A stretch of DNA of 64,000 nucleotides from Paragorgia papillata (GCA_035771165.1 JAWNZC010000469.1:1328001-1392000); one strand, 5' to 3'. Positions 20,667 to 33,345 are shown, numbered from the stretch's first letter. Translations and numbers: made by a program. The notes: generated by a model not told the origin, from the sequence alone.

Positions 20667-23229
20667 TCAGTAAAATACTTCTATTTCAGTTGGAGTAAAG
20701 TTGTAACTTCCAGCCAGAAGAGATTGGGTTTGTGCAGAGCCAGGTTGGTATCCTGGGGGTAATTGATATGAGTTGCCAAGGTTGGAGAATGATCCTTGAT
20801 TGTGATTGGAGTTATCACGGATGAGGAAATCACGACCTCGACCAAAGGTTGGTCCGTAGTTAGGATCGCTGTCGATTGCATGTTGCTTGTCGTGAACGTC
20901 GCATTTGAATGCAGGTATGTCGTCTTTATTTTTTAACGAAAACAAAAACGAGGAGTTGGACTCTTTCCAACCTCGACCTGAAATAAAATGTAAAACATTT
21001 ACTCCATGTGTTCATCATATTTTCCTTTACTTCATCATTGACTTTAAAAAACATTTTAAACCAAAACAAAGAAAATTTTTAAAACAGTTCTGTCATTGAA
21101 TTCTCTTGAATGTACAGTTTTAGCAGAACATTATAATTTTCTACATGTTTGATATAAAATACAGAAAATATAGAAAAAAAATCCAACTTCTAAAAACTAA
21201 AGTAAGGTTTCATTTGTTTAAAGTGTATATTTACTACTAAGTATACTAATATGCTGTAATTACAATTAAATATACTATTATAATTATTTCTTTCACTACT
21301 ATAAATTATTTTATTGTTATAGTCAAAATGGAAATACCTTCCCACTTCTTCTTCTGTAGTTTGTTGTGTATTACTGTATTTCTGTAGCCGCTACTGAAGC
21401 ATGAGAAATATTTTTGTTGAAAACTGTACATATAACATAGTATAATTTAGCTTTAAATGGAGACGAATATACATCAAGAATTGTTGACTTTTATCACTAG
21501 ACTTTCCTCATGCTTCAGTAGCAGCTACAGAAATACAGTAATACACAACCAACTATAGAAGTGGAAGTGGGAAGGTATTTTCATATTGACTGTGCAAATT
21601 TAATATTTTTTCTAAATTATCATGTGTGGTCCTGATTCAAACTTGAATACTAAACTATCAGGAAGTCGCTGCATTTTTCATTTTTACAAAAATATCAATA
21701 TTTTGGCCTATAATAGAAAATACTTTTTATGACTTTTTGAATCTTGCGCTCCAACCTATGCTGTTAACCCATTGCTGCCTAGCATGTCTGAAGGTTGTTC
21801 TTTTGATGAGTAAAATCATCTGGTATTAGCTAGAGTGAAACAATAAAGGCATCATTTTGGTTGGCTAAGGTATCCATTAGCAGGGGCGGATCTAGGAATT
21901 TTGATACCTTAGTCAAAGTTGCTGCGGGCCCATATTTCTAGGGGGGTTCGGGGACATGCCCCCGGAAAATGTTTGAAATTTGGATCTCTGAAATGGCATT
22001 TCCTGCATTCTGACAGCACATTTGAGCAAAATTTTAAATGTTTTAAAACATGTTTTTAATGAACATTTTATCATTTTCAAGATACATTTTATCTAAATTG
22101 GACTTTGATATTTTCTTGTTGTCTTAGAAACCTTGTGATAGTTTGCAAGTGTGTAAGGCTAAGTTTTTCCAGGAATGAGGGTGGGGAAATCCAATAAACA
22201 GTAGAGAGATATGTGGTCACATTCTAATATAAAAAAGTTGGCTGTTTCACTCTATGTCAAAGTTCATCAGCATGCCTAGGAAACACCAGTTACATTGTTT
22301 CAGTCAGTGAATCCAACATGGACAGCCTGACCAACACACATTAGTGAAGGTCTAGCTGAATTTAACATTCTGCATAACCCAGAGCAAGGTGGCTGTTGAG
22401 CCCCACCTACCCAGAGCTGTCTGGCTTTCAAATGCCTGATACTTGCCTTTTCTTTTAAACCTCAACCCAAGCAGACAATGTCTGGTTAGGAGTCAGGAGA
22501 AGCTTTTGTTAATGATCATAATGGACATTACATGGACATAGACATAGAGGAGCTGTTCAACTCTCTACATCATCCCGATCATTCTAACCCCCATCTAATA
22601 TGCCACTACCCATCCCCCTACTAACCCATGTTACTATGAGCTGTCTGGTTTTCAGGCCACCAGCAACCCAAGTTCAATTCCTGTCCAGTGCAATTATCAG
22701 ATTAAAATTTCATTATAACCACATGTGAGAAGAATGCTTACTTGATGTATAATGATAATACATGGAAATTTGTAGAAATGTCATGTAGATATTTATTGCT
22801 TATAGTTTTGATCTGTTTCCCCAGGCCCAGACCTTATCTAGTATATGTTTAAAAGTTATATGTTATTACTTATAATACCGTATGTTATATATATAGACAA
22901 TTAACTGACTTGTAATATGAACTGAGGACGAATGTATTATGTATTAAACTACTGTGGAAAGGCACTCTGACTCTGCATCATGATTATGACATACTAGTGA
23001 GTATCTAGAATTGAAACACTACCTAAGTAGTGTTTATAGTACTACATGAAGCATTTCATAGCATTGGTTTAAACCAGTGTGCTCTGTGCTCAACGCAGAT
23101 TATGCTAATATGGAACGGATATCAACAAAGGTTAGGGAAGTATTAACATGACAATTAGACTAACATCGATATTGAATCCATATTGATGAACTACTGTACC
23201 TATAAGCTTACCTTAGAGCGACATATGGT

Positions 23230-23430
23230 TTACTCTAGCTTGTCCGCCTTCATGTGTTGTGGCAAATAGACCGTCTCAGCACCGATGTCTTCCCAATCGG
23301 TGAAATGCTCTCCGGCCGTCAGTACTCGACAAGCACAGATTCTCGCAGACAAATCAACATACATTTGCCGCAAAAGAACTTCATCGCTGCTTTTTAAAGC
23401 ACACAACGCACGACCTAACAAGCTTGTAGA
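23230..23430 (-). other. possible captured exon inside hAT-type element
   Basis: A frame from an ATG near 23,436 runs through about 67 residues of varied composition (includes LLRQMYVDLSARICACR and HFTDWEDIGAETVYLPQ) to a stop at 23,230. It is preceded by CCAAT-bearing tandem repeats at 23,527-23,840, which would be its promoter side. I do not recognise it. It could be a remnant of the element's own protein or a captured host exon. Confidence 0.25.
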
Positions 23431-23526
23431 AGCCATGAATCGATCGAACAGAATTAGACTGATCGAAGACCTTGCAGACCGCATTTTGCAGGCTTCCGGT
23501 ACGGCATACTTTCGGCAAAGCAATCA

Positions 23527-23840
23527 ACCAATCACATTCAGCGATTTGCCTCGTTTTGGCCAATCACAATGGGTAAATCGGCCTAAATCCTGCAAAAATC
23601 TAAACCAGTCAGCGCTCGCGATTTGGCTGTTTTGGACCAATGAGAATGGCTAAATCGGCCTAAATCCTGCAAGATTCTAAACCGGGATTGGCTGAATCGG
23701 CCTAAATCCTGCAAAACACCTAAACCAGTCAGCGCTCGCAATTTATCTGGTTTGGACCAATCAAAATATCTAAATCAGCCCAAATCCTGCAAAAGTCTAA
23801 GCCAGTCAGCCCTCGCAATTTTTCTTGTTTAGACCAATTA
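23527..23840. repeat. diverged tandem repeat of about 90 bp with CCAAT boxes
   Basis: Three to four units containing GGCCTAAATCCTGCAAAA, CCAGTCAGCGCTCGC and TTTGGACCAATCA. Inside the hAT-type element. Confidence 0.8.
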
Positions 23841-24435
23841 GTAAGTTAATATATGATGATATTTATAATTATTTCTTAATTAACAATTTTCACCTTAGTC
23901 ATCTGACTTATTTGACTAACGCTAAATCCGCCCCTGATTAGGTTTGATGTAAAAAGGAAATTGGATATGACAGACTAAGTATGTGTTTTATAGTATGGTG
24001 TTGAAACATTTTTGAACAATTTTGAAGTTAAGAATATACCTGCTGAGCTCTGGTCTGTATATCCACCAAAAATATAATCGCCGACTTTCACTAAAGTCAC
24101 TGTAGGTCCCTTATTGTCACAACATCTGTGAAAATCTTGTCCACGCCATCCATCTCTGCCAGCTCGATAGCAAAGACGCCATTGAAACTGATCACCCAAC
24201 CACTTTTCCATTTGTTTGCCATATTCAAAATGACCATTCAAAATAATTGAGGCATTACATAATTCACCGTAAACTGCTGCAGGACGACATAGTAGATAAG
24301 AAAGAAAATTACATATGATTAACCCATTCCTGCCTAAGCTGGTGGCGTCATAAACTCTTCATAAAAAACGTCGCGTTAAAAAACGTCGCATAAAAAATGT
24401 CACTTTATACTATGGACTCTGCCACAATCTCCGAG

Positions 24436-26390
24436 GGGTTTGCTATAACCCGGGCGATGATCGAGGATGAGCATGAAATCGTTTTGGTCAGCGGTCGTCA
24501 AGATCTGAGAATCTCGGCTCAGAACGCTGTATCTATCGATTTAATATGGTATACTCTATAAACTTCTAATATCACGCCCCACCGGCCAATCTCGAGAATA
24601 AGATCCGATTCTCCCTATTATTAATAAATCTCAAACGAAAAAAATATCTTCGATATTAATAATTAGCCCTGCTGCAGCAGAAGCCAAATAATCGTATGAA
24701 TAATATACATAGCCCGCAGGCTAATTAAAATATACACAAATTACCTATTTTAAAACGTACCCTCTCCCGAAAATTATCACTTCTGAATATAATCCCGGAA
24801 AAAGGTTTTAAAAAAATAAGTTTAAAGCTTATTATCAATGTTTTTCGAATTTTTTCTAATACTATGTCCGAATGTTTTGATTCCTTTTTGAGGCCTCTAC
24901 TTTTCTTGCATCTGCTCATGGGCGTATACGGTCACATTGCGCAGAAGTGGACCTAAATTCTAAGAAATTTTAATTTTGCAAGACTGACATTAATTTTCCA
25001 ATTACTTTGCCGTTAGGGCTGTATCTCTTCCAACCTGGTAGACCTATAAACCTCCGTGCCAAACGCTTTTCTTACGCAGAATGTCCAAGGGTGCCGGAAA
25101 TCTGGGCAGGGCTTGGGGAGGGGGAAAGTGCCAGCGGCTGATATCTCCAAAAGTATTTACGCTATTGAAATAAAACTAGGTAGGCTTATAGAACAATCAC
25201 AAACATTTAAGGGGGCATTTGCCCCCAGCCCCAGATTCTGACCGGCCCAAAAAAATGAGTGAATAAAAAAGTTATGCAGTTTCTCTTTGAAAGTCCGAAT
25301 TAGCCTGAGAAAATCACACGCTATCTCAGCCACGGGCCCCCTTCTGCTTGAAAGCGGGAGGGGAGTGGCGCCTGAGGTAGCCTACGTACGAACCTCCGAT
25401 GATCCGATCAACCTACGCTTTCAGTTCAGGTGGAAAAAAAAGTGTACTTGATCAAAAAATCATCTGAGCTTTTCATGATTTTTTTATTTTTCTTGATTTG
25501 CCCCTCGGAATTAATTAATTACACTCTTTGAAGGAAAATCTCGAAGAATTTCTTAAATTAAAATTAATTTCAACAGAAAAGCAGTTAAATAGTCTCTAGA
25601 AAAATTAAGCAATTCTAGGTTTGTGTAAAATCTAACTATATAATATCAAAAAATTAATTTTTTTAATGACCGGCATGAATTAAAGGTTTTAGGTTATTAT
25701 AGTTCCACGTTTTTTGTGTAGAAAGTCATTCCAAGAAAAAATCCACCGCCAATTTAATTTAATTTCAAGTAACCTTTGAAATGTTCAATAACGCACATGC
25801 ATACATATGCAGTAATATTGGTTCCGTTTCACTCATAAATATGTTTTTTCTCACGCTCCCAGTATGTAAAAGCACTCTTTTATATATTCCAGACAACAAA
25901 ATTAATTTTTTAATATACTTTTACTGAAAACACACCCAGTGGATCGATGACGTGTAATTGGCACGCGTCCCGTGCACGAAATTTGTTGTCGACCTTATTT
26001 TTTTTTAATTTTATCATCTTTTTTTCCAGTTTGGGATAAAAAGATTTCTTTCGCGTGTTTGTAAATTTAAACTTTAAAAATATGGGTCATAACTCATGAC
26101 ACTGTGAATATTGCGACAGACAATTAGAATTAAGCTTCAACGCCAATCTCCGGTTCACACAAAAGAAGGGCTTTCCCCCAGCACGAGAATATTTTTTGAC
26201 ATCTGTTCTAGAAAACAGACCTAACAGTTGTTTTTTGAAGGACGAATTGGCTAGACGTGTCACACGAATCTTCATATGATCCAGTGTTCGAACACTTTAC
26301 GGTTTCCGTTGATATTATGTAGTTAATATGACTGCTGACCAAAAAGATTTCATGCTCATCCTCGATCATCGCCCGGGTTATAGCAAACCC
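24436..26390. mobile_element. DNA transposon with long inverted ends and 11-bp target duplication
   Basis: 1,955 bp. The ends begin GGGTTTGCTATAACCCGGGC and stay inverted for more than 40 bases (both include GATGATCGAGGATGAGCATG). The flanks CAATCTCCGAG (24,425-24,435 and 26,391-26,401) are an 11-bp duplication of the site that is single in copies 1 and 3 (15,096; 41,477). No transposase frame. An 11-bp duplication fits Mutator-like or IS4EU-type elements; the class is inferred. Confidence 0.88.
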
Positions 26391-27406
26391 CAATCTCCGA
26401 GGCGAAGCGTTAATAAACAAAGCGTTAATAATTAGCCTTGCGTGCAGACTCTACTGTTTATATTCAATGATGTAGTTTGGACGCAGCTATATATACTAGG
26501 CTAGGAGCGCAGCTAACACCTAGAGAAATACCTCAGACCTTGTGAAGGTTTTATCTGGGGTTGAATCAACTACCTGTACCATCTACCTTTAGTTAATTTT
26601 TCTTTCTTTTTAGTTTTATAATCTTACCAACTTTTCCCCGAACCAGTTTATCCAAGAACGTCGTAACATCATTGTCGTTGATTGGGGTGCTTTGATATTT
26701 AATGTTGCCATCATGAACAGGTTTCATATTCCATGGTCGCTCTTGTTTCATTCTTTCTATATTCTCTTCAATCATCTTTTGCAACGAAAGGATTTCTTCA
26801 TCGTTGCCTTTCTCAAGAAGGTTCTTGGCTAGATTGAAAGAACCTTTTACTTTATCCACGTGACGTTTCACTTCGGTTTCTTGTTCCACAAGTGGTTCGT
26901 GAGTTTCTTTGTATTTCTTCTCCACTTCCTTCATCATCAGTTTGGCTTTCTCTTCCAGCTTTTGTGTGAAGATTTTTAAAACTTCTTCTTTCTGCCGAGT
27001 GATGTCTTTCTTTGCTTTCTTTGTATTGTCTTCCAGAGACTGTTTGGCATTTGATATGAACTCTAATGTGTCGTTGCCTTCCTTCAGACTTTCTTCTAAG
27101 ATTCTACATCGCGATGCTAATACTTCTCTTTGCTTCTCAGCTACTTCTACTAGTGGCAAACATAAATGATCTGGACGTACATGTTGAAAATCCATGCAAT
27201 ATCTGCAGACGAGTTCTTTACATGTTTTGAAATAGAACTTAAGGGTCTTGTTCTCATGTTTCTTGCAGTAAAGTTTTGCTCTGATCTTGCCTTGGTTCTC
27301 AGGTTGACTCAACTCGTTTATTGATAGCACAGCGTCTTTCTTCTTGCTTTGTCTGTACCAAGTTTCATGAGCTTCGAAACATTTTTCACACATGTGTGAA
27401 AAGAGT

Positions 27407-27482
27407 CAGCCGTTGGTCGATGTACAACTTGTGAGGTGTTCATGCATGAACACCTCACAAGTTGTACATCGACCAACGGCTG
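27407..27482. repeat. perfect 76-bp palindrome in B-box 1 of copy 2
   Basis: Two 38-base arms with no spacer, centred on CATG|CATG. One arm is gene sequence (the stretch coding for the C-T-T-C zinc ligands of B-box 1), the other its inverted duplicate. Shared with copy 4 (47,647-47,728). Confidence 0.95.
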
Positions 27483-28324
27483 GCTGTTGGCAACGAGAAC
27501 ATTCGTCGTTGAATCGCCGTGACGTCCAACATATCTCGGATAAAATGACTGCTCGCCATTCCTGCTACTTCATCTTTTGGTTTCAGATTAAATTCTGACC
27601 GACATGTCGGACAGTTGAATACTTCAATCTCTTTACCAACTGCTTCCTCACGATGGCGTTTTACAAACTTCTCTAAACAGATTTTGCAACAGGAGTGAAA
27701 GCAAGGCAATGTTCGAGGTTCGTTCAAAGTTTCTAAGCAAATTGGACATGTGAGTAAGGATTCTAGTTCATCAACTGGAACGACGTGGGTTGGAGAAGTA
27801 GCCATTGTAGACAACGTTTTCTTCAAAAAGTGTAGTAGTCTTAATCAGCAAGCAAAACTGGAAATCGTTTGGCTCAGTTCAGGTCTTGGAAATCTTTCTT
27901 TCAGTTTCACAATAGTCAATTCTCAGTAAATTGTAATATGATTCCTTATTTCAAGGTAAACTATGTAATATCCTGCTGTGATTGGTATTTCCGGTCTATA
28001 TTTCCATATTCTTAAATGGCCTAATGTTATTTCATTGGAGGAGTTCGCCCTGGCCTGCACCACATGCATACCAGTACATGCGTATTAAACAGTACCTAGC
28101 AACGCGATTAGATACAAAAGCTTTCTTTTTATCTTAACTTAACGTGTAAAGCAAGGCGATATAACACAAGCGGCTTTATTTACATGTGCGATTACTGTTA
28201 AACACCGCAATATAACCGGTGTCACCGTACCTGGGGGTATCGAACGAACGAACGAACTTAATCATATTACGTCATGGTGACACATGAAAAGTATTTTACT
28301 GTTATTGCGTTTAGGATGTTATCA

Positions 28325-28508
28325 TTATATTATCATCATCAACACCACTATCATCACCTCCACTATCACCACTATCATCACCTCGAGTACCATCATCATT
28401 ATCACCACCATCATCAATCATCACCACCACCACCCACCCACCCACCACTACCACCATTATCATCACCACCACCACCACCCACCACTACTATTACCACCAC
28501 TACCACCA
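28325..28508. repeat. CAT/CCA microsatellite
   Basis: Trinucleotide-rich tract upstream of copy 2; equivalent to 56,524-56,715. Confidence 0.9.
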
Positions 28509-28830
28509 TAAAGCCTGGTTTCCATATAGTCGTAATTATTGTAATTCAGTTGGCGATGGTTTGCGATATTTCACAACAGTCGTGTATCGATATAGTTGTA
28601 ATTGTTGTAATTCAAATTGCCTATTCGCTCGGACTCAGGACTTCTCGGTTTTTATAATGTTCAAATGAGCTAAATATAGTATTCAAAAACAAATTGGATT
28701 ACTAAAACTTCATTTATGATCACTCCTGCAGTATATATAACAATATAGCAAGTATTATTTACCAGTTCAGTAACTTTGCCGCCTGAGTCTCATGTTTCGT
28801 GAACGTTTAAGAACATCAGTTTAAGAACAT
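28509..28830. mobile_element. truncated AAGCCTGG-ended element
   Basis: Left part of the element found complete at 55,780-56,523 (end AAGCCTGGTTTCCATATAGT). It is cut at about 28,830 where copia sequence starts. Confidence 0.65.
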
Positions 28831-30277
28831 CAGTTCACCAGAATTTTCGCTTTCATTGACTACGTTGGGCTCATTAGGGACCTTAAGATCTACCACGGCA
28901 ACTTCGAGGACGACGTCCTTCAAACAAAAGCATTCTTCTTGCAAAACAAAGATAATGAATAATTTCTAGTCCCAAGAGTAATCTGAACACCGTCCTCGCT
29001 CTGTATACAACGCCACTCGGAGCATTTTCACGTCTTCAGGACGACGTTGACTCGTGGGGTGATGAGAACTGTTGTAGTGTTGTCTGAGATTGCCTTAACA
29101 CAGACACTGCAACCGTTTTAAAAGTTTGAAAATTATAAAACAAGCTTCAAGTATTGAATACAGTAGTCAGTTAACCGTGACTTCTTTTTAATGCTAAAAT
29201 TTGAATTGCTTTTTAACCGCCGTCGTCGTCCTAGCATCTTAAGGTCCCTATTATCAAAAGTGGGCAACATGTTGGGTACAATCCCTTCGTCCTGGTCTTC
29301 TGGGCAATCTTTACTTCCAGAATTTGTATCACTGAAGAATTTCACACACCTGACTCTCTCAACCTTGTTGGTCTCAGGGTAATAAACAAGATACGCAGGA
29401 CTTCCTTTGTCGTACCCTACAAATATTCCCTCTTTACTTCGAGGGTCGAGCTTCTTGGTATTTTGCACATACCCATAACAGACAGACCCGAAAATATGCA
29501 TGTTACTCAAATTTGGTTTCAACCCTGTCAATGCTTCATAAGACGTTTTGTTTACTCTTGCATTGAAACATCGATTCGGTAAGCCGCTACCATCACAGCA
29601 TAGGGCCACATCATCTTAGGCAATTTTGTTTCTAACAATAAACATCTGGCCATATTGAACAAACTTAACCACGCTCTCTCCGCCGTATCATTCTGGTGCG
29701 GGGAATATGGAGCACTTGTCTCGTGCTTAATCTTATTTTCACGAAGAAGAAATTTGAACTTTTGGCCCGTGAACTCTGTACCATTATCACTTCTGATACA
29801 TTTTACCTTCCCAAGTGGGGCAGTATCAGCTAGGAATTGTTTGGTGGCTTCTACAGTGTCACTTTTACATTTTAAAAAGTACACCATAATAACACCAGAG
29901 TAGTCATCAACAAACGATAAAGCGTACTTAAAACCGTCTTTCCCCTCTGGGGAAATTGGACCAGCTAGGTCACAGTGCACAAAATCTAAAGGAGCTATTG
30001 CTCTCTTGTCAGGGGTTCTGTTTCTAAATTGGCACATGTTACCTTGTGTGCAAACCTTACATTCCTCTTCATCGTAGCTTGTGATTTTCATACCTTGTGC
30101 AACATTTTCAAGCTTACGAATATCCGCAAAATTGCAGTGACCGAGAATTGTATGCCACTCTTTCAGTGAGCTTGCACTATTCTTAGAGGATGATATGCTG
30201 TTTAGATAATATAATCTACCTTTTTGTTCGATATTGAACATTTTACCTTCAGGACTCCTAAACTGCTTCTCATGCTT
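28831..30277 (-). mobile_element. copia fragment, copy 2 (integrase region)
   Basis: Minus-strand copia sequence equivalent to 1,380-2,835, with the same MITE at the same place (28,877-29,248). The integrase core is split into two frames (29,133-29,609 and 29,552-30,241) by a 5-base difference near 29,575. The DDE residues are present in the second frame. It ends abruptly at 30,277 in a truncated MITE A, so gag, protease and the DHX16 exons of the left module were deleted here. Confidence 0.9.
28877..29248. mobile_element. MITE family A, copy in copia fragment 2
   Basis: 372 bp, same position and flanks as 1,435-1,785, so insertion preceded duplication. It retains about 20 bases missing from the first copy. 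Confidence 0.88.
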
Positions 30278-30620
30278 CGTGGGGTGACGAGAACTGCTGT
30301 AGTGTTGGCTGAGATTGCCTTAACACAGACACTGCAACCGTTTTAAAACTTTGAAAATTATAAAACAAGCTTCAAGTATTGAATACAGTAGTCAGTTAAC
30401 CGTGACTTCTTTTTAATGCTAAAATTTGAATTGCTTTTTAACGGCCGTCGTCGTCCTAGCATCTTAAGGTCTCTAATATTGCTGCACAGAAACAACGAAA
30501 TGGCGGCCATATTGGTGCACAATCCTTATCTTATGGGAATTTAAATCTATTCTTATTCAAATATTTCGTATTGTTTTACCACCCCAACGGGACCACCGAT
30601 GACGTGAGTGAAAACGATCC
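30278..30620. mobile_element. truncated MITE A joined to right half of MITE B
   Basis: 30,278-30,473 matches the right half of MITE A and 30,474-30,620 the right half of MITE B, exactly as at 4,926-5,265. It marks the deletion junction of the duplicated module. Confidence 0.82.
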
Positions 30621-30873
30621 ATAGTAAGCGACGTTTTAAACGCCAAAAAAGGGCACCACCTTTTAGCCCTATGTCTGATTTTTTGTATCTACTGTACATG
30701 CGAGTAGATACTATGTCGGCATGCAAGGTTTTCCCATGTTAGCTAAGTAACAATAGAATATTCTTGGAGACCAATCAAATTTCAGAAGGTTTTTCCGATC
30801 GAATCACATCCCGAGTCAGTCCGAGAAGTCTTCTGACGCACTAGATACATGTACGCCCAAGCGTGCCTATTTG

Positions 30874-30883
30874 TATATATAAA
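30874..30883 (+). promoter_or_regulatory. TATA box of duplicated small ORF
   Basis: TATATATAAA, identical in sequence and spacing to 7,668-7,677. Confidence 0.4.
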
Positions 30884-30930
30884 CTGAAAGCCCGATGTTC
30901 AAAGTCATTTTATGTTTTGCTTGTTGTTCA

Positions 30931-31119
30931 ATGAAGGTAGTACCCGTGTTGATGTTTCACAGTTCTGTACTGTCCACCCTTACCAAGATGAGCAGTATGG
31001 TAGAAGAATCCTGCAGTAAAAGCCTAGAAGATAAAGAAATGATTTCGCGATTATTATGTAGAAGGCCTTCATCAACATTGAGCAAGCTGATGAGCAAATG
31101 TATAGTGGAGTTTGAATAA
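30931..31119 (+). CDS. small TATA-preceded ORF, duplicate (62 aa)
   Basis: Same 62-codon frame as 7,725-7,913, from ATG to the stop at the first minisatellite unit, with no frame-breaking change. The residues match the first copy throughout. Here an in-frame ATG also lies further upstream (30,895), because a base change near 30,929 removes an upstream stop. Function unknown; see the first copy for alternatives. Confidence 0.3.
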   Translation: MKVVPVLMFHSSVLSTLTKMSSMVEESCSKSLEDKEMISRLLCRRPSSTLSKLMSKCIVEFE

Positions 31120-31530
31120 TTATTATGTAGAAGGTCTTTATCAACATTGAGCAAGCTGATGAGCAAATGTATAGTGGAGTTTGAATAATTATTATGTAGA
31201 AGGCCTTCATCAACATTGAGCAAGCTGATGAGCAAATGTATAGTGGAGTTTGAATAATTATTGAGCAAGCTGATGAGCAAATGTATAGTGGAGTTTGAAT
31301 AATTATTGAGCAAGCTGATGAGCAAATGTATAGTGGAGTTTGAATAATTATTGTGCAAGCTGATGAGCAAATGTATAGTGGAGTTTGAATAATTATTGAG
31401 CAAGCTGATGAGCAAATGTATAGTGGAGTTTGAATAATTATTGTGCAAGCTGATGAGCAAATGTATAGTGGAGTTTGAATAATTATTGAGCAAGCTGATG
31501 AGCAAATGTATAGTGGAGTTGGAATAATTA
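31046..31530. repeat. 45-bp minisatellite, longer allele
   Basis: About nine units of the repeat seen at 7,855-8,125, with three 69-bp variant units at the start and alternating ATTGAGC/ATTGTGC units later. Confidence 0.9.
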
Positions 31531-31605
31531 TTATGGGCCAGCCAGCTGAGGTGGAGAATAATGATCTAGGTGCTATTCCCAGTGACGAACCATACCGAGG
31601 CCAGT

Positions 31606-31679
31606 AGAGAAAAACTCGCACTAGAAAACCGAAGGTCGCGGGTTCGAATCCCAGCGGCGGTCAAGTCGAGTTTTTCTCT
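31606..31679 (+). repeat. 74-bp tRNA-like relic, duplicate
   Basis: Same inverted 13-base ends and box B as 8,196-8,269, with a single change in the body. Confidence 0.6.
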
Positions 31680-31700
31680 ATAATAATAATAATAATAATT

Positions 31701-31889
31701 AAGAAATGGTTCATGGTTTAGCGTGCTCCATCGAGTTATGGATGCACGCGGGAAATTGGGAGAGCACGAAAAAATCGTAAGAGTTGGTCGAGGCGTAGCC
31801 GAGACCAAATCTAGATTTTTGAGTGCTTTCCCAATTTCCTAAGTGCATCCATAACTCGATGGAGCACGCTAAACCATGAGCCATTTCTT
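31701..31889. mobile_element. foldback MITE with AAGAAATGG ends
   Basis: Long inverted arms sharing GCGTGCTCCATCGAGTTATG. Inserted in the ATT tail of the LINE remnant; absent from the left module. Confidence 0.85.
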
Positions 31890-31890
31890 T

Positions 31891-32253
31891 TATAACATAG
31901 CATTAAATCCTTTCACAAGCCGGCGAATCGTTTTGGTTGTTGTGTACTTTCTACTTTCGTAGCCAAGTCTTTTTTGTTCACTAAACTCCAACCAAAAGGA
32001 CAGTTTAAACTCGGTTACCCAGACCCAGTTTATGTCTTCTGGGTCGTTGTTCTTTATTACTCAATAAAATTAAATGACTCGGTATTTTGATAATATAAAA
32101 GGCCGTAAAATGTCTATTTAAACTCAGTTTTGTTTTGAAATATTTTGGAAATTTTTTCCTTTTGCTTTTTTTCCATCGAGTTATGGAGCACGCACGACAG
32201 CCAATCAAAAACGCCCTGATCAAAAAACGTTGCTATATCAAAGCTATGTTATA
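31891..32253. mobile_element. element with TATAACATAGC inverted ends
   Basis: 363 bp adjoining the foldback MITE. It contains another CCATCGAGTTATGGAGCACG segment, so the two may be parts of one composite insertion. Confidence 0.6.
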
Positions 32254-32800
32254 ATATGCGTTTATTAAAACTCTTTGCAGCATAGCTGAATTATGAGTTT
32301 ATTAATAGGGATAATACAGGTTATAGGATGATAATACTTACAAGTTATGGAATTTAAAATCTATAAGTTTTTGTAAATTTAAAAGTGGACAATGCATGCC
32401 ACTTGTATTCAAGTATATAAAGCTAATATTAATATTTACATGTTATAAAACTTGAAAATCTATCAGTTTTTGTAAAGTTTATAAAAGTAGAATGACTTGC
32501 AGGTCTCAAGTTATATGTATGACTTGTGCTAGTACAATTATTATAGTTAAAAACTTGTTTAAGAGGTCCAGTTAATTTATTGTCTTTTGTAAATTTCTTA
32601 CATATACCGTCTCTTCTCTTAACTAATGTTTCGGGACCATCTCTAATCGTATGAGGTATCAGGATTAATTATTGTCATTGCTCTCTTTTGTACCCTTTCT
32701 ATTTTGGCACTTAAATAAGTAGTCAGGGATTGCAGACCACACTGGGGCTGCATACTCGAGAATTGGTCTGACTAAACTGCAATATACCGTTATACCGTTA
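32254..32800 (-). mobile_element. LINE remnant, duplicate
   Basis: Equivalent to 8,297-8,820 on the minus strand. The RT frame is broken by a deletion near 32,650 and smaller indels. Confidence 0.8.
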
Positions 32801-32862
32801 TACTCACCCGGTGTGGTTCGTCACTCGGAGTAACACCTGATTAACCTGCGTAGCCAGCATTC

Positions 32863-33345
32863 GGGGGGGGGGGGGGGAGCTTGAGTTGAAGAGCGAGAGA
32901 AAGAATAGGGTGAAGAGCGAGAGAAAGAATAGGGTGAAGAGCGAGAGAAAGAATAGGGTGAAGAGCGGGAGAAAGAATAGGGTGAAGAGCGAGAGAAAGA
33001 ATAGGGTGAAGAGCGAGAGAAAGAATAGGGTGAAGAGCGAGAGAAAGAATAGGGTGAAGAGCGAGAGAAAGAATAGGGTGAAGAGCGAGAGAAAGAATAG
33101 TGTGAAGAGCGAGAGAAAGAATAGGGTGAAGAGCGAGAGAAAGAATAGGGTGAAGAGCGAGAGAAAGAATAAGGTGAAGAGCGAGAGAAAGAATACGGTG
33201 AAGAGCGAGAGAAAGAATAGGGTGAAGAGCGAGAGAAAGAATAGGGTGGAGAGCGAGAGAAAGAATAGGGTGAAGAGCGAGAGAAAGAATAGGGTGAAGA
33301 GCGAGAGAAAGAATAGGGTGAAGAGCGAGAGAAAGAATAGGGTGG
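32863..33345. repeat. 24-bp minisatellite, about 19 units, with poly-G leader
   Basis: Same unit as 8,880-9,192 with scattered single changes. Open frames on both strands are a result of the unit length. Confidence 0.95.

Larger units (their letters stand above)
21881..23936. mobile_element. non-autonomous hAT-type element with 5-bp target duplication
   Basis: 2,056 bp with ends CAGGGGCGGATCTAG and the inverted CTAAATCCGCCCCTG, flanked by ATTAG on both sides. The empty site TATCCATTAGGTTTGATG is present in copies 1 and 3. The end sequence is typical of hAT elements; a 5-bp duplication points to a hAT5-like group. No transposase is readable. It carries a short open frame and diverged 90-bp repeats near one end (separate entries). 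Confidence 0.88.
20667..27805 (-). pseudogene. TRIM-TLDc copy 2, frameshifted
   Basis: Exon 1 26,628-27,805, exon 2 24,040-24,276, exon 3 20,667-20,977. The RING is readable (CPICLETLNEP, CFHSCCKIC, CPTC), but a 13-base deletion just before B-box 1 shifts the frame, and a 76-bp palindrome (27,407-27,482) interrupts B-box 1. B-box 2, coiled coil and both TLDc exons are open. The usual exon 2 acceptor has lost its AG (TCTAC); a CTGCAG 15 bases inside would keep frame. Two large transposons sit in its introns (21,881-23,936 and 24,436-26,390). An internal start could still give a B-box 2-coiled-coil-TLDc protein, but I treat it as a pseudogene. Confidence 0.75.

Noticed and set aside
22690..22725. 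tRNA-like box B (AAGTTCAATTCC) inside the hAT-type element
   Set aside because: No convincing box A, anticodon stem or acceptor stem around it.
32886..33345. Possible CRISPR-like array
   Set aside because: Units are contiguous with no spacers, in a eukaryotic sequence.
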